From Acinetobacter piscicola (GTDB lineage: Bacteria > Pseudomonadota > Gammaproteobacteria > Pseudomonadales > Moraxellaceae): a stretch of DNA of 64,000 nt. This document shows positions 10,171-18,219 of this stretch, one piece after another; within the stretch, counting starts at the first letter, position 1, and the number at the start of each line of letters is the position of its first letter. The notes under the pieces were generated by a model. It did not search any database. It saw only the letters and a program-made list of their open reading frames with translations, and was not told where the DNA came from. A program made the position numbers and the translations under genes. Where the stretch lies: the NCBI RefSeq assembly GCF_015218165.1, contig NZ_CP048659.1, positions 3,286,001 through 3,350,000 on the forward strand. Reading direction: 5' to 3'.

Positions 10171-11868
10171 ATGATGTTGGCTGATCCAAGTAAAAAATAT
10201 CGTCGCATGTACCAACGTGTAGACTTGCCAGACCGCCAATGGCCAGATAAAGAAATCAATAAAGCGCCAATTTGGATGAGTACCGACCTTCGTGACGGAA
10301 ACCAAGCGATTTTTGAACCCATGAACATTGAACAAAAATTCAAAATGTTCCAAATGTTGGTGAAAATCGGCTTTAAACATATTGAGATTGGTTTCCCTTC
10401 TGCTTCGCAAATTGACTTTGACTTCACCCGTAAATTGATTGAAGAAGGTCATATTCCAGACGACGTTTATATCGAAGTTTTGGTACAAGCACGTGATCAT
10501 TTGATTCAACGTACTTTTGAATCTTTGCAAGGTGCAAAACGTGCCATTGTGCATATTTATAATTCAAACTCACCGACCTTCCGTCAGAAAGTCTTGAATG
10601 TAGATATTGCAGGTGCAAAACAATTGGCAATCAATGCTGCAACTAAAGTCAAAGAATATGCAGCAAAACAACCTGAAACCGAATTTATTTTCCAATACAG
10701 CCCTGAATGTTTTACTGCAACAGAATTAGAAGTTGCCAAAGATGTCTGCGACGCTGTAACAGAAATCTGGGAAGCCTCTCCTGACAATAAAGTGATTTTA
10801 AACTTACCTGCGACGGTTGAAGTTTCAGGTCCTCATGTCTATGCCGACCAAATTGAATGGATGCACCGTAATCTTGCTCGTCGTGACGGCGTGATCATTT
10901 CAGTTCACTGTCACAATGACCGTGGCTGCGGCATTGCAGCATCTGAACTTGCGATCATGGCAGGTGCTGACCGTGTCGAAGGTTGTGTGTTTGGAAATGG
11001 TGAACGTACAGGTAATGTGGACGTTGCAGCGATTGCATTGAATATGTACACTCAAGGTGTTGCACCTGAATTAGATTTCTCGAACATCAACGAAATCATT
11101 GCCACTGTTGAGGAATGTACAGGCTTGCCTGTACATCCACGTCATCCATACGCAGGTGACTTGGTGTTTACTGCATTCTCAGGTTCTCACCAAGATGCGA
11201 TTAAGAAAGGTTTTGAGTTCCAAAAAGATCAAGAAATTTGGGATATGCCTTATTTACCAATCGACCCTAAAGATTTAGGTCGTGACTATGACGCCGTGAT
11301 TCGTGTTAACTCACAATCTGGTAAAGGCGGTATCGCTTACTTATTAGAATCAAACTATAACGTGGTTTTACCGCGTCGTTTACAAGTTGAATTCTCGCAA
11401 GTGGTACAACAGGTTGCTGATGATGAAGGCGTTGAAGTTTCAGCACAACAAATTTGGAACTTGTTCAAAGAGACCTATGTTGCAGCTAAAGATGCACATT
11501 ATTCAGCGCAGAATTACAGATTGTCTGATGAAAACGGCAATCAAGTGATTGAGCTTGATGTCGTAGTAAATGGTGAAACTCAACATTTACGTGGTGAAGG
11601 TAACGGCCCAATTTCAGCAATTTTGAATGCACTTCAATTGCCGATTGATGTCTTGAATTATGAAGAACGTAGCATTAGCTCAGGTGCTAGCGCTAAAGCC
11701 TTGGCATTGATCGAACTTCAGGTACATGGTACAGGTAAATCTGCCTTTGGTGCGGGTGTTCATGACAATATTGTCACTTCATCTATCGAAGCGATTATTG
11801 CGGCAACCAACCGTTTGATCGACCAAGGTGTCTTGAGCACAGATCAAGTGATCGCTGCTGCTGTATAA
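10171..11868 (+). CDS. leuA: 2-isopropylmalate synthase
   Basis: LeuA condenses acetyl-CoA with 2-oxoisovalerate, the first committed step of leucine synthesis. The catalytic HMGL-like barrel starts with [14 protein letters not shown] and contains the metal-binding [15 protein letters not shown]. The C-terminal third ([14 protein letters not shown] and [13 protein letters not shown]) is the leucine-sensing LeuA dimer domain. The 565-residue length fits the long-form enzyme of actinobacteria and some proteobacteria. A strong AAGGAG lies 7 bases upstream of the first of two ATGs. The gene stands alone with 278 bp of upstream DNA and its own terminator. Confidence 0.96.
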   Translation: MMLADPSKKYRRMYQRVDLPDRQWPDKEINKAPIWMSTDLRDGNQAIFEPMNIEQKFKMFQMLVKIGFKHIEIGFPSASQIDFDFTRKLIEEGHIPDDVYIEVLVQARDHLIQRTFESLQGAKRAIVHIYNSNSPTFRQKVLNVDIAGAKQLAINAATKVKEYAAKQPETEFIFQYSPECFTATELEVAKDVCDAVTEIWEASPDNKVILNLPATVEVSGPHVYADQIEWMHRNLARRDGVIISVHCHNDRGCGIAASELAIMAGADRVEGCVFGNGERTGNVDVAAIALNMYTQGVAPELDFSNINEIIATVEECTGLPVHPRHPYAGDLVFTAFSGSHQDAIKKGFEFQKDQEIWDMPYLPIDPKDLGRDYDAVIRVNSQSGKGGIAYLLESNYNVVLPRRLQVEFSQVVQQVADDEGVEVSAQQIWNLFKETYVAAKDAHYSAQNYRLSDENGNQVIELDVVVNGETQHLRGEGNGPISAILNALQLPIDVLNYEERSISSGASAKALALIELQVHGTGKSAFGAGVHDNIVTSSIEAIIAATNRLIDQGVLSTDQVIAAAV

Positions 11869-11908
11869 GCTAGATTGTATATAAGCAATATCAATTAAAA
11901 GACTTTAG

Positions 11909-11937
11909 AAAGGATGCCCCAAGTGGTATCCTTTTGT
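11909..11937 (+). terminator. Terminator downstream of leuA
   Basis: AAAGGATGCC and GGTATCCTTT form a 10-bp stem with one G-T pair around a 6-base loop, followed by TTTTG. It lies 40 bp after leuA. Confidence 0.8.
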
Positions 11938-12025
11938 TTATGTAATCATTAGATATGCGTATTTTCACAAATCAAAAAATGAACGACTTTAACGACTAAA
12001 GTGCTATTTAAGCATTAGAAAGTCT

Positions 12026-12084
12026 CTTCTCCCTAAGTAAAACAAAGCAGTGCTTTGTTGAGACACACGACCAAGTTGGAGAAG
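12026..12084. repeat. Nested inverted-repeat element upstream of metX
   Basis: An outer inverted pair CTTCTCC (12026-12032) and GGAGAAG (12078-12084) encloses a perfect palindrome AACAAAGCA-G-TGCTTTGTT (12041-12059). A further CCCTCTTCC/GGAGGGAG hairpin follows at about 12127-12150. The AACAAAGCA palindrome is also the core of the array at 44021-44160, so this looks like a member of a dispersed short repeat family in this genome. Confidence 0.6.
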
Positions 12085-12262
12085 GTGAGAATGAGGGCAA
12101 ATTTCCAATAATGTCCCCCAGCCTTACCCTCTTCCAAAAGATGGAGGGAGCTTTCTTGGTGAAATATAGCGAAGTTCAAATGATCAAAACAAGTCGTTTT
12201 CTGATCAGACATTGATTGATGAAAGTTACCTATTTTCTCAAATTTTAAGGCGAACATTTCCT

Positions 12263-13423
12263 GTGTCATTTCCAGCAGATTCAGTGGGTCTCGTTACCCC
12301 GCAAAAGTTTGAATTTAAAGAACCCTTAGAACTCGAATGTGGTCGTGTATTACCTCGTTTCGAAATCATGGTTGAAACTTATGGTGAACTGAATGCAGAT
12401 CAATCGAATGCTATTTTAATTTGTCATGCATTGTCAGGGCATCATCATGCTGCTGGCTATCATCATGCAGATGATAAAAAGCCAGGTTGGTGGGATGCTT
12501 GTATTGGTCCAGGCAAAGCCATTGATACCTCAAAGTTTTTTGTCGTCGCCTTAAATAATATTGGCGGTTGTAACGGTTCTACAGGACCAACTTCACCAAA
12601 TCCTGAAAATGAAAACCGTCCTTATGGTCCAGACTTTCCACTTGTCACGGTGCGAGATTGGGTCAAAACTCAAGCCATGTTGTCTGACCGTTTAGGCATT
12701 GATGTTTGGTATGCGGTCATTGGAGGCTCATTGGGGGGGATGCAGGCGTTACAATGGTCTGTAGATTATCCTGATCGTTTACAAAAATGCGTCATCATTG
12801 CTTCCGCACCGAAGCTATCAGCACAGAATATTGCCTTTAACGAGGTGGCACGTCAGTCCATTCTGTCCGATCCAGATTTCCATCATGGACGTTATCTTGA
12901 ACATGATAGCTATCCAAAACGTGGCTTAATTTTGGCACGCATGGTCGGTCATATTACCTATTTGTCTGAAGAAGCGATGAAACAAAAATTTGGTCGTGAC
13001 TTAAAATCAGGCAAATTTATGTATGGCTTTGATGTGGAATTCCAAGTCGAAAGCTATTTGCGTTATCAAGGTGAGCAATTCAGCCGTAACTTTGATGCTA
13101 ATACCTATTTGATCATGACCAAAGCCTTGGATTATTTTGATCCATCGCGTGAATATGAGCAATCATTAGTCAAAGCATTGTCCAATACTCAATGTCGTTT
13201 CTTGGTGGTTTCATTTACTACAGACTGGCGTTTTAGCCCACAACGCTCTCAGGAAATCGTAGATGCGCTCGTATCTACAAACAAACCAGTCAGTTATTTA
13301 GACATTGATGCAGAACAAGGTCATGACTCATTCTTGTTTCCTATTCCGTTATATGTCAAATCATTACGAGCATTTTTAGGTGGTGAACAACACCTTCAAG
13401 CAACACCGAAGGAGATAGCATAA
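12263..13423 (+). CDS. metX: Homoserine O-acyltransferase MetX
   Basis: MetX activates L-homoserine with an acyl-CoA for methionine synthesis. The alpha/beta-hydrolase fold is evident: nucleophile Ser in [12 protein letters not shown], oxyanion region LICHALSG, and the Asp/His pair in TTDW and EQGHDSFLF. The GTG at 12263 begins [15 protein letters not shown], which matches the usual N-terminus of this family, and AAGG lies 12 bases upstream. An ATG at 12212 would add 17 residues without a ribosome-binding site. Acetyl versus succinyl specificity cannot be decided here. The stop codon overlaps the metW start (TAATG), giving translational coupling. Confidence 0.93.
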   Translation: MSFPADSVGLVTPQKFEFKEPLELECGRVLPRFEIMVETYGELNADQSNAILICHALSGHHHAAGYHHADDKKPGWWDACIGPGKAIDTSKFFVVALNNIGGCNGSTGPTSPNPENENRPYGPDFPLVTVRDWVKTQAMLSDRLGIDVWYAVIGGSLGGMQALQWSVDYPDRLQKCVIIASAPKLSAQNIAFNEVARQSILSDPDFHHGRYLEHDSYPKRGLILARMVGHITYLSEEAMKQKFGRDLKSGKFMYGFDVEFQVESYLRYQGEQFSRNFDANTYLIMTKALDYFDPSREYEQSLVKALSNTQCRFLVVSFTTDWRFSPQRSQEIVDALVSTNKPVSYLDIDAEQGHDSFLFPIPLYVKSLRAFLGGEQHLQATPKEIA

Positions 13424-14016
13424 TGCGTATTGACCACCAACTTGCTGAAAAATGGATTCAACCCGACTCACGTGTCCTCGACTTAGGTTGTGGTGATGGC
13501 GAGTTACTTGCACACATGAGTAAAAAACATAATATTCGTGCATACGGACTCGAAATTGATCAAGAAAAGATTGCAATTGCAGTCAGTAGAGGGTTAAATA
13601 TTATCCAACAAGACTTAAATTTGGGTTTAGGTCGTTTTGCTGATCAGTCTTTTGACTATGTGGTCATGGCTCAAGCATTACAAGCAGTGGATGCACCCGA
13701 TGTGCTATTGCGCGACATGGTGCGTGTGGGGAAACAGGCAATCATTACATTTCCTAACTTTGCGCATTGGAAGACTCGTTCTTTTCTTGCCTTAAAAGGG
13801 ATGATGCCCGTTTCAGATGCATTACCGTATATGTGGTATAATACGCCAAATATACACCTATGCACCTTTCGTGACTTTGAAGCACTTTGTGCGGAAAATC
13901 ATATTCGTATTATTAATCGACTTGCTGTAAATGGGAACCAACAAGGGAGCTTACTGAGTAAGTCGATCCCAAACTTGTTCGGCGAAGTCGCAATCTATCG
14001 AGTGAGCGCTATATGA
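13423..14016 (+). CDS. metW: MetW, methionine biosynthesis SAM-dependent methyltransferase-like protein
   Basis: MetW is the usual partner of MetX and is needed for its activity or control in several proteobacteria. The 197-residue protein has the class I SAM-binding motif VLDLGCGDGELL near residues 19-30 and the family features DYVVMAQALQ and TFPNFAHW. It overlaps metX by one base at TAATG and overlaps the following Sel1-repeat gene by ATGA, so the three are translationally coupled. Confidence 0.95.
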   Translation: MRIDHQLAEKWIQPDSRVLDLGCGDGELLAHMSKKHNIRAYGLEIDQEKIAIAVSRGLNIIQQDLNLGLGRFADQSFDYVVMAQALQAVDAPDVLLRDMVRVGKQAIITFPNFAHWKTRSFLALKGMMPVSDALPYMWYNTPNIHLCTFRDFEALCAENHIRIINRLAVNGNQQGSLLSKSIPNLFGEVAIYRVSAI

Positions 14017-14606
14017 AAAAATTATTATTAGGTAGTACATTATTTTTTGGGCTGCTTAGTTTTCAAGTCCATGCGGACTATATTCCGCAACAACAAAAAT
14101 CAACTGCTGCACTTGCTGCACAGTATGCACATATGAATGTGGCTGACTTAACCAAAGCAGCAAAAGCAGGTCAACCTGCTGCACAGTTTTATCTTGCGAC
14201 GCGTTATCAATCAGGCAATGGTGTTTCTAAAGATCTAAAAGAAGCTTTTAGTTTGTTTAAAGCTGCGGCGGATCAAGGGATTTCAGCAGCTCAATTGAAC
14301 GTGGGTCGTATGTATGCTGATGGTATTGGGGTATCTAAAAACGAAGCGTCTGCACGTCAATACTTTGAAAAAGCCGCAAGCCACGGCGATAATCGTGCAA
14401 GCTTTAACTTAGCTGTGATGGAAGAGCAAAAGAAAAACTACATTGGTGCTTACCAGTGGTATGAACTTTCAACTCGTGATGGCATGTTAGACAATAAAGT
14501 CATTAATATGTCTGAAACCAAAAAAACGGCTTTAGCTGCCAACTTAACGCCTGAACAAATCCGTACTGCGCGTGACCGTGCTGACCGTTGGATTCAAACA
14601 CAATAA
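14013..14606 (+). CDS. Sel1-repeat periplasmic protein
   Basis: A Sec signal peptide (KKLLLGSTLFFGLLSFQVHA, residues 2-21) precedes two clear Sel1-like repeats (AAQFYLATRYQSGNGVSKDLKEAF, in pieces; AAQLNVGRMYADGIGVSKNEASA) and a third degenerate one. Sel1 repeats form helical protein-binding solenoids, so a binding or assembly role in the periplasm is likely. The start overlaps the metW stop (ATGA), an intimate coupling to methionine genes whose reason is not apparent. A terminator follows 30 bp after the stop. Confidence 0.85.
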   Translation: MKKLLLGSTLFFGLLSFQVHADYIPQQQKSTAALAAQYAHMNVADLTKAAKAGQPAAQFYLATRYQSGNGVSKDLKEAFSLFKAAADQGISAAQLNVGRMYADGIGVSKNEASARQYFEKAASHGDNRASFNLAVMEEQKKNYIGAYQWYELSTRDGMLDNKVINMSETKKTALAANLTPEQIRTARDRADRWIQTQ

Positions 14607-14636
14607 GTTTTATTTTTAAATAAAATACAATAAAGG

Positions 14637-14661
14637 AAGCACCATTAAGGTGCTTTTTTTT
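14637..14661 (+). terminator. Terminator of the metX-metW-Sel1 operon
   Basis: AAGCACC and GGTGCTT form a 7-bp stem with a 5-base ATTAA loop followed by a run of T. Confidence 0.87.
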
Positions 14662-14798
14662 ATTTGAGAATAGAATATGCTTTTTTAGCATCATGATTTT
14701 TTAAATCATCTTCCATTTCATGGAAAAACTTCTAATTTTCAAACCGCACTCAGAATCAGTTAAAATAGCTTTCACGATTCAAACTCAGAGCAATTGAC

Positions 14799-15425
14799 AT
14801 GTCTGCACAAGATTGGTTATCCCAAGGAACATTAGTCCTCGCAAGTAATAACAAAGGTAAAATTGCTGAATTTGAAAAAATGTTTGCAGAGTTAAACCTT
14901 CCTGTCGAGGTCATTCCTCAAGGAAAACTCAATATTGAAGATGCCATAGAAGATGGTTTAAGTTTTATTGAAAATGCCATCATCAAAGCACGCCATGCAA
15001 GTCGTATTTCAGGAAAACCAGCGATTGCAGATGATTCAGGGATTTGTGTGCCGCTCTTAGGTGGTGCACCTGGCATCTACTCTGCACGCTATGCAGGTGA
15101 ACACGGTGATGATGCCGCAAACAATGCCCAACTTTTAGAAAACCTAAAACCTTTACGCCAAGATGGAAACACGATTGAAGCCATGTTTGTTTGTGTTTTA
15201 GCTTTGGTTCAACATGCGGATGACCCACTTCCACAAATTTTTCAAGGCATTTGGCAAGGTGAAGTGTTAGATGCTCCACGTGGAGCAAATGGTTTTGGTT
15301 ACGATCCTTTGTTTTGGTTACCTGAGTTGCAGATTTCAAGTGCCGAAATGAGTAAAGAAGAAAAAAATAAAATCAGTCATCGTGGACAAGCCATGCAATT
15401 ATTTAAAGCAAGTTTAGAAAAGTAA
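14799..15425 (+). CDS. rdgB: XTP/dITP diphosphatase (non-canonical purine NTP pyrophosphatase)
   Basis: The enzyme removes ITP, dITP and XTP from nucleotide pools. The 208-residue protein shows the Ham1/RdgB family signatures: LVLASNNKGKIAEFEKM at the N-terminus, IADDSGICVPLLGGAPGIYSAR in pieces around the catalytic Asp, GFGYDPLFWLPE, and the terminal KNKISHRGQAM. Length and motif order are normal. It has its own upstream region and is followed by a large inverted repeat. Confidence 0.96.
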   Translation: MSAQDWLSQGTLVLASNNKGKIAEFEKMFAELNLPVEVIPQGKLNIEDAIEDGLSFIENAIIKARHASRISGKPAIADDSGICVPLLGGAPGIYSARYAGEHGDDAANNAQLLENLKPLRQDGNTIEAMFVCVLALVQHADDPLPQIFQGIWQGEVLDAPRGANGFGYDPLFWLPELQISSAEMSKEEKNKISHRGQAMQLFKASLEK

Positions 15426-15433
15426 GAACCTGC

Positions 15434-15478
15434 CCTCTCCTTGAAAGAATGAGTGTTTATACGCACAACAAGGAGAGG
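15434..15478. repeat. Long-stem inverted repeat downstream of rdgB
   Basis: CCTCTCCTTG and CAAGGAGAGG form a perfect 10-bp inverted repeat around a 25-base loop. There is no T-run, so it is not a standard terminator. The CTCTCC arms resemble the hairpins near 12130 and 43310, pointing to a dispersed element. Confidence 0.6.
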
Positions 15479-15554
15479 TATTTTCCCTATAAGAATTATA
15501 ATGCCCTTTACCTCAGCCCTATAAAACAAGGGAATTTGCATGATTTAAGCCGCC

Positions 15555-16436
15555 CTACAATAAATGCACCATTACCCCATAAATTAAGCATATGCCACAA
15601 CTGACCATCGTTCCTGCTGCAATGTATTTGGCTGAAATACCTGTCCCTTGATAATGCGTTTCAAGTGCCACAATATTCGCTGCGGGAGGTAAACAGAATA
15701 ATAAAAACATCACACCAATATTGTCCTGAACATGTGCGATTGGTAAAAAATAATAAGCAAATGTACAGAAAATGATGCCACAGATCACTTTGATCAGTGC
15801 TACTTTACAACTATAGGTCAAATCCTCTAAATGTACTTTGGTTTTGCGTAACCACATGCCTAATACAGACATACCCGTAAAGACCATCCCCCATTTTGAA
15901 AAAGAATAAATCGCATCGATCCACGCATGCTCTTGTACACTTTGCACATTCAACAGTCTTAAAATAGCTGCCAAAATCAAGGCAATGACAGGAGGTGACT
16001 TGATGACTTTTTTAAAAATATCTTGAATATTTAAAGGTTCGGAGCTGACAGAAGTTACTGCCCAAATATTGCCAAAAATAGAACCACCGACATAGATGGC
16101 AATAATAGATGCACTGATTTGTTCTCCAAACAAAGCCATGGCGATGGGAAAACCGAGCCAAGCCATATTGGTATAACTAAAACAGAGTGACTGTAGTCGG
16201 TCTTTGGATAAAAATAGGTAAATAAAAAATAATAAAACTGCTGAAAAAAAGCTAAATAGCATCAAGCCCAAACTGCCCGCCTGATAAAAAACCATATTGT
16301 AAATAATCACAATTGGAATGAATAAGCGTGATAAAACAGAAGAAAATAAGCTTTTTAAATGCTGTGAAAATGACGTTGTTGCTAAGATTAAGCCACTACA
16401 AAACCCCAAAAGAGGTAATACCGTAGACACTCGCAT
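15555..16436 (-). CDS. AEC-family (auxin efflux carrier-type) transporter
   Basis: This 293-residue integral membrane protein has about ten hydrophobic segments separated by short polar loops, the topology of the AEC/BASS-like transport family. Recognisable pieces are FCSGLILATTS in the first helix, the NMAWLGFPIAMALFG segment and the terminal LPPAANIVALETHYQG region, which resembles the family's conserved PxxxNxxxxA stretch. Bacterial members move dicarboxylates or other small organic acids; the substrate here is unknown. It is encoded divergently from tatA with about 160 bp between. Confidence 0.8.
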   Translation of the reverse strand: MRVSTVLPLLGFCSGLILATTSFSQHLKSLFSSVLSRLFIPIVIIYNMVFYQAGSLGLMLFSFFSAVLLFFIYLFLSKDRLQSLCFSYTNMAWLGFPIAMALFGEQISASIIAIYVGGSIFGNIWAVTSVSSEPLNIQDIFKKVIKSPPVIALILAAILRLLNVQSVQEHAWIDAIYSFSKWGMVFTGMSVLGMWLRKTKVHLEDLTYSCKVALIKVICGIIFCTFAYYFLPIAHVQDNIGVMFLLFCLPPAANIVALETHYQGTGISAKYIAAGTMVSCGICLIYGVMVHLL

Positions 16437-16594
16437 TCACCTAAAATAATTTCACAGAATTTTAGCATGATGCACCGCAACATGCTTTTGAAAAAGCAAC
16501 TTTAAAACCCATGTCTTTAAATTGAAATATTGGTGTCACTTTTTTGTCACAGATACCTGTTGAGATAAGCCCTAATGAAACAGGAGATTTTATC

Positions 16595-16816
16595 ATGGCT
16601 GGATTATCAATTTGGCACGTACTGATTTTTGCAATTGTAGTGATTTTATTATTTGGTACATCAAAACTTAAAAACTTAGGGAAAGACGTGGGCGGTGCGG
16701 TAAAAGACTTTAAAAAATCTATCAAAGAGGATGAAGTTGCAACTCCTAATCTACAAGAGCCACGTACTTTAGAACATCAAAATACCCATGATGTGAACTC
16801 TACCGTAAAACACTGA
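16595..16816 (+). CDS. tatA: Twin-arginine translocase subunit TatA
   Basis: TatA oligomerises to form the pore-like element of the folded-protein export machine. The 73-residue product begins [21 protein letters not shown], a single N-terminal membrane helix, then the hinge [22 protein letters not shown] amphipathic helix. I chose ATG 16595 because AGGAG lies 8 bases upstream and the family start is right there. An in-frame upstream start would add 17 unlike residues. It is followed after 16 bp by tatB. Confidence 0.95.
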   Translation: MAGLSIWHVLIFAIVVILLFGTSKLKNLGKDVGGAVKDFKKSIKEDEVATPNLQEPRTLEHQNTHDVNSTVKH

Positions 16817-16832
16817 TACGGGAGTATAGATC

Positions 16833-17294
16833 ATGCTCGATGTTGGTTTTTCTGAATTACTGGTTTTTGGCGTTATCGCTTTATTGGTTTTAGGTCCTGA
16901 AAAGCTGCCTGTCGCTGCACGTTTTGTAGGCAAATGGTATTCTAAAATCAAACGTACTGTCAGTAATGTGCAAAATGACATTGACCGCGAACTCCGTCTT
17001 TCCGAATTGCGTGAGCAGATGCAGCTTGAGATGCAACGTATTCAAAAGCTTGAACAAAAAATGCAAGCGCAAATGCAGGAACTACAACAAAACAAACATG
17101 CTGAAGAAAAACAAAATATTACAGCAAATGTCACGACTCAGCCGCAAAACACCACTTACCACTTTATGCAAGCTTCAGTTCCAACCGTATATATCGCTCA
17201 TATTTGGCTGAAAATATTGGCAACATCTAACCATCCAATTCAACAAATTGAACAGCAAGCTTTTACAATGAAACACTTCGAGGTTGCGGTATGA
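16833..17294 (+). CDS. tatB: Sec-independent translocase subunit TatB
   Basis: TatB pairs with TatC to recognise twin-arginine signals. The protein starts MLDVGFSELLVFGVIALLVLGPEKLP, showing the family's membrane helix and the GPEKLP hinge. An amphipathic and coiled-coil stretch rich in Gln, Met and Glu (residues about 35-95) follows, then a low-complexity tail. At 153 residues it is within the family range. The stop overlaps the tatC start by 4 bases (ATGA). Confidence 0.95.
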   Translation: MLDVGFSELLVFGVIALLVLGPEKLPVAARFVGKWYSKIKRTVSNVQNDIDRELRLSELREQMQLEMQRIQKLEQKMQAQMQELQQNKHAEEKQNITANVTTQPQNTTYHFMQASVPTVYIAHIWLKILATSNHPIQQIEQQAFTMKHFEVAV

Positions 17295-18073
17295 ACAGCT
17301 CTTTCACCCCACAGGTTCATTCCTCTGAGCCCAATCCTCAGCCTGAATTAGAAGCTATGCCGATCACAAAACATCTGATCGAATTAAGACGTCATTTGTT
17401 TAAAATTATTGGTGTATTGATTGCACTATTTTTTTGTTTATTGCCCTTTGCCAATAAAACCTACATCGCCTTATCTGCACCGTTAAGAGCGCAATTGCCC
17501 GTAACATCGACCATGATTGCTACCGATGTGACTGCAACATTTATGGCACCTTTTAAGCTAAATTTCTTTATTGCTTTGATGTTGGCAATGCCTTTTATTC
17601 TTTATCAAATTTGGGCATTTGTGAAACCTGCGTTATATGCCAAAGAAAAAAGTTTAGCACTGCCTTTGTTAATTGGCAGTATTAGCCTATTTTATGCAGG
17701 TATTGCCTTTGCATATTTTGTGGCTTTGCCCTCGATTTTACATTTTTTCATGAGTGTTTCTCCTGAAACTGTCGCACCGATGACCGACATTAATAGTTAT
17801 TTGGCATTTTGTTTAAAGCTATTTTTGGTCTTTGGACTCACTTTTGAAATCCCAATTATTACCTTATTGCTGATTTTAATCGGCGTCGTCTCTACACAAG
17901 ACCTCGTCAACCAACGCCGTTATATTATTGTGGGTTGTTTTTTTATCGCAATGTTTATTACCCCACCTGATGCCATTTCTATGATTATGTTGGCAATTCC
18001 AATGTGGTTACTCTTTGAACTGGGTCTAATGTTCGGCAAAATTCTTGAAAAAAGACGCCTCAGCACAGATTAA
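17291..18073 (+). CDS. tatC: Sec-independent translocase subunit TatC
   Basis: TatC is the six-helix receptor for twin-arginine signal peptides in the inner membrane. The conserved N-terminal HLIELRRHLFK and the FxxPF-type stretch TATFMAPFKLNFFIALMLAMPF are present, as is PALYAKEK in the first cytoplasmic loop and the TPPDAISMIMLAIPMWLLFE end. The length of 260 residues is normal. It overlaps tatB and is followed, after 146 bp carrying a Pho-box array, by a gene encoding a twin-arginine substrate. Confidence 0.96.
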   Translation: MNSSFTPQVHSSEPNPQPELEAMPITKHLIELRRHLFKIIGVLIALFFCLLPFANKTYIALSAPLRAQLPVTSTMIATDVTATFMAPFKLNFFIALMLAMPFILYQIWAFVKPALYAKEKSLALPLLIGSISLFYAGIAFAYFVALPSILHFFMSVSPETVAPMTDINSYLAFCLKLFLVFGLTFEIPIITLLLILIGVVSTQDLVNQRRYIIVGCFFIAMFITPPDAISMIMLAIPMWLLFELGLMFGKILEKRRLSTD

Positions 18074-18119
18074 CCTCTGTAATTAACAATATGTTTAATT
18101 TCACCATTTTGACATTTTT

Positions 18120-18159
18120 TCTTCATTAGACTGTCACCTAGCTGTCAAAGCGTCGTCAT
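18120..18159 (+). promoter_or_regulatory. Pho-box array upstream of phoX
   Basis: Heptamers resembling CTGTCAT recur every 11 bases: TCTTCAT (18120), CTGTCAC (18131), CTGTCAA (18142) and TCGTCAT (18153). The two central copies match at 6 of 7 positions. This 7+4 spacing is that of PhoB-binding direct repeats. The last repeat ends about 60 bp before the phosphatase start codon. PhoB control is an inference. Confidence 0.8.
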
Positions 18160-18219
18160 ATTTCTTCTCTAAGTTAATAACAACTTTTATCACCATTGAT
18201 TAATTTTAGGGAAACTTCC

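Larger units (their letters stand above)
11869..12262. other. Intergenic region between leuA and metX
   Basis: About 390 bases contain the leuA terminator, an AT-rich stretch, and a nested inverted-repeat element (12026-12084) with a second hairpin near 12126-12150. I see no SAM-riboswitch architecture and no credible gene. The metX promoter must lie within or beside the repeat element. Confidence 0.5.

Noticed and set aside
11869..12262. SAM riboswitch controlling metX
   Set aside because: I looked for a multi-helix structure with a terminator just before the start and found only the leuA terminator and repeat-type hairpins.
12033..12269. Minus-strand frame of 78 codons between leuA and metX
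   Set aside because: It runs across the nested inverted-repeat element and into the metX start, lacks family features and has no good ribosome-binding site.
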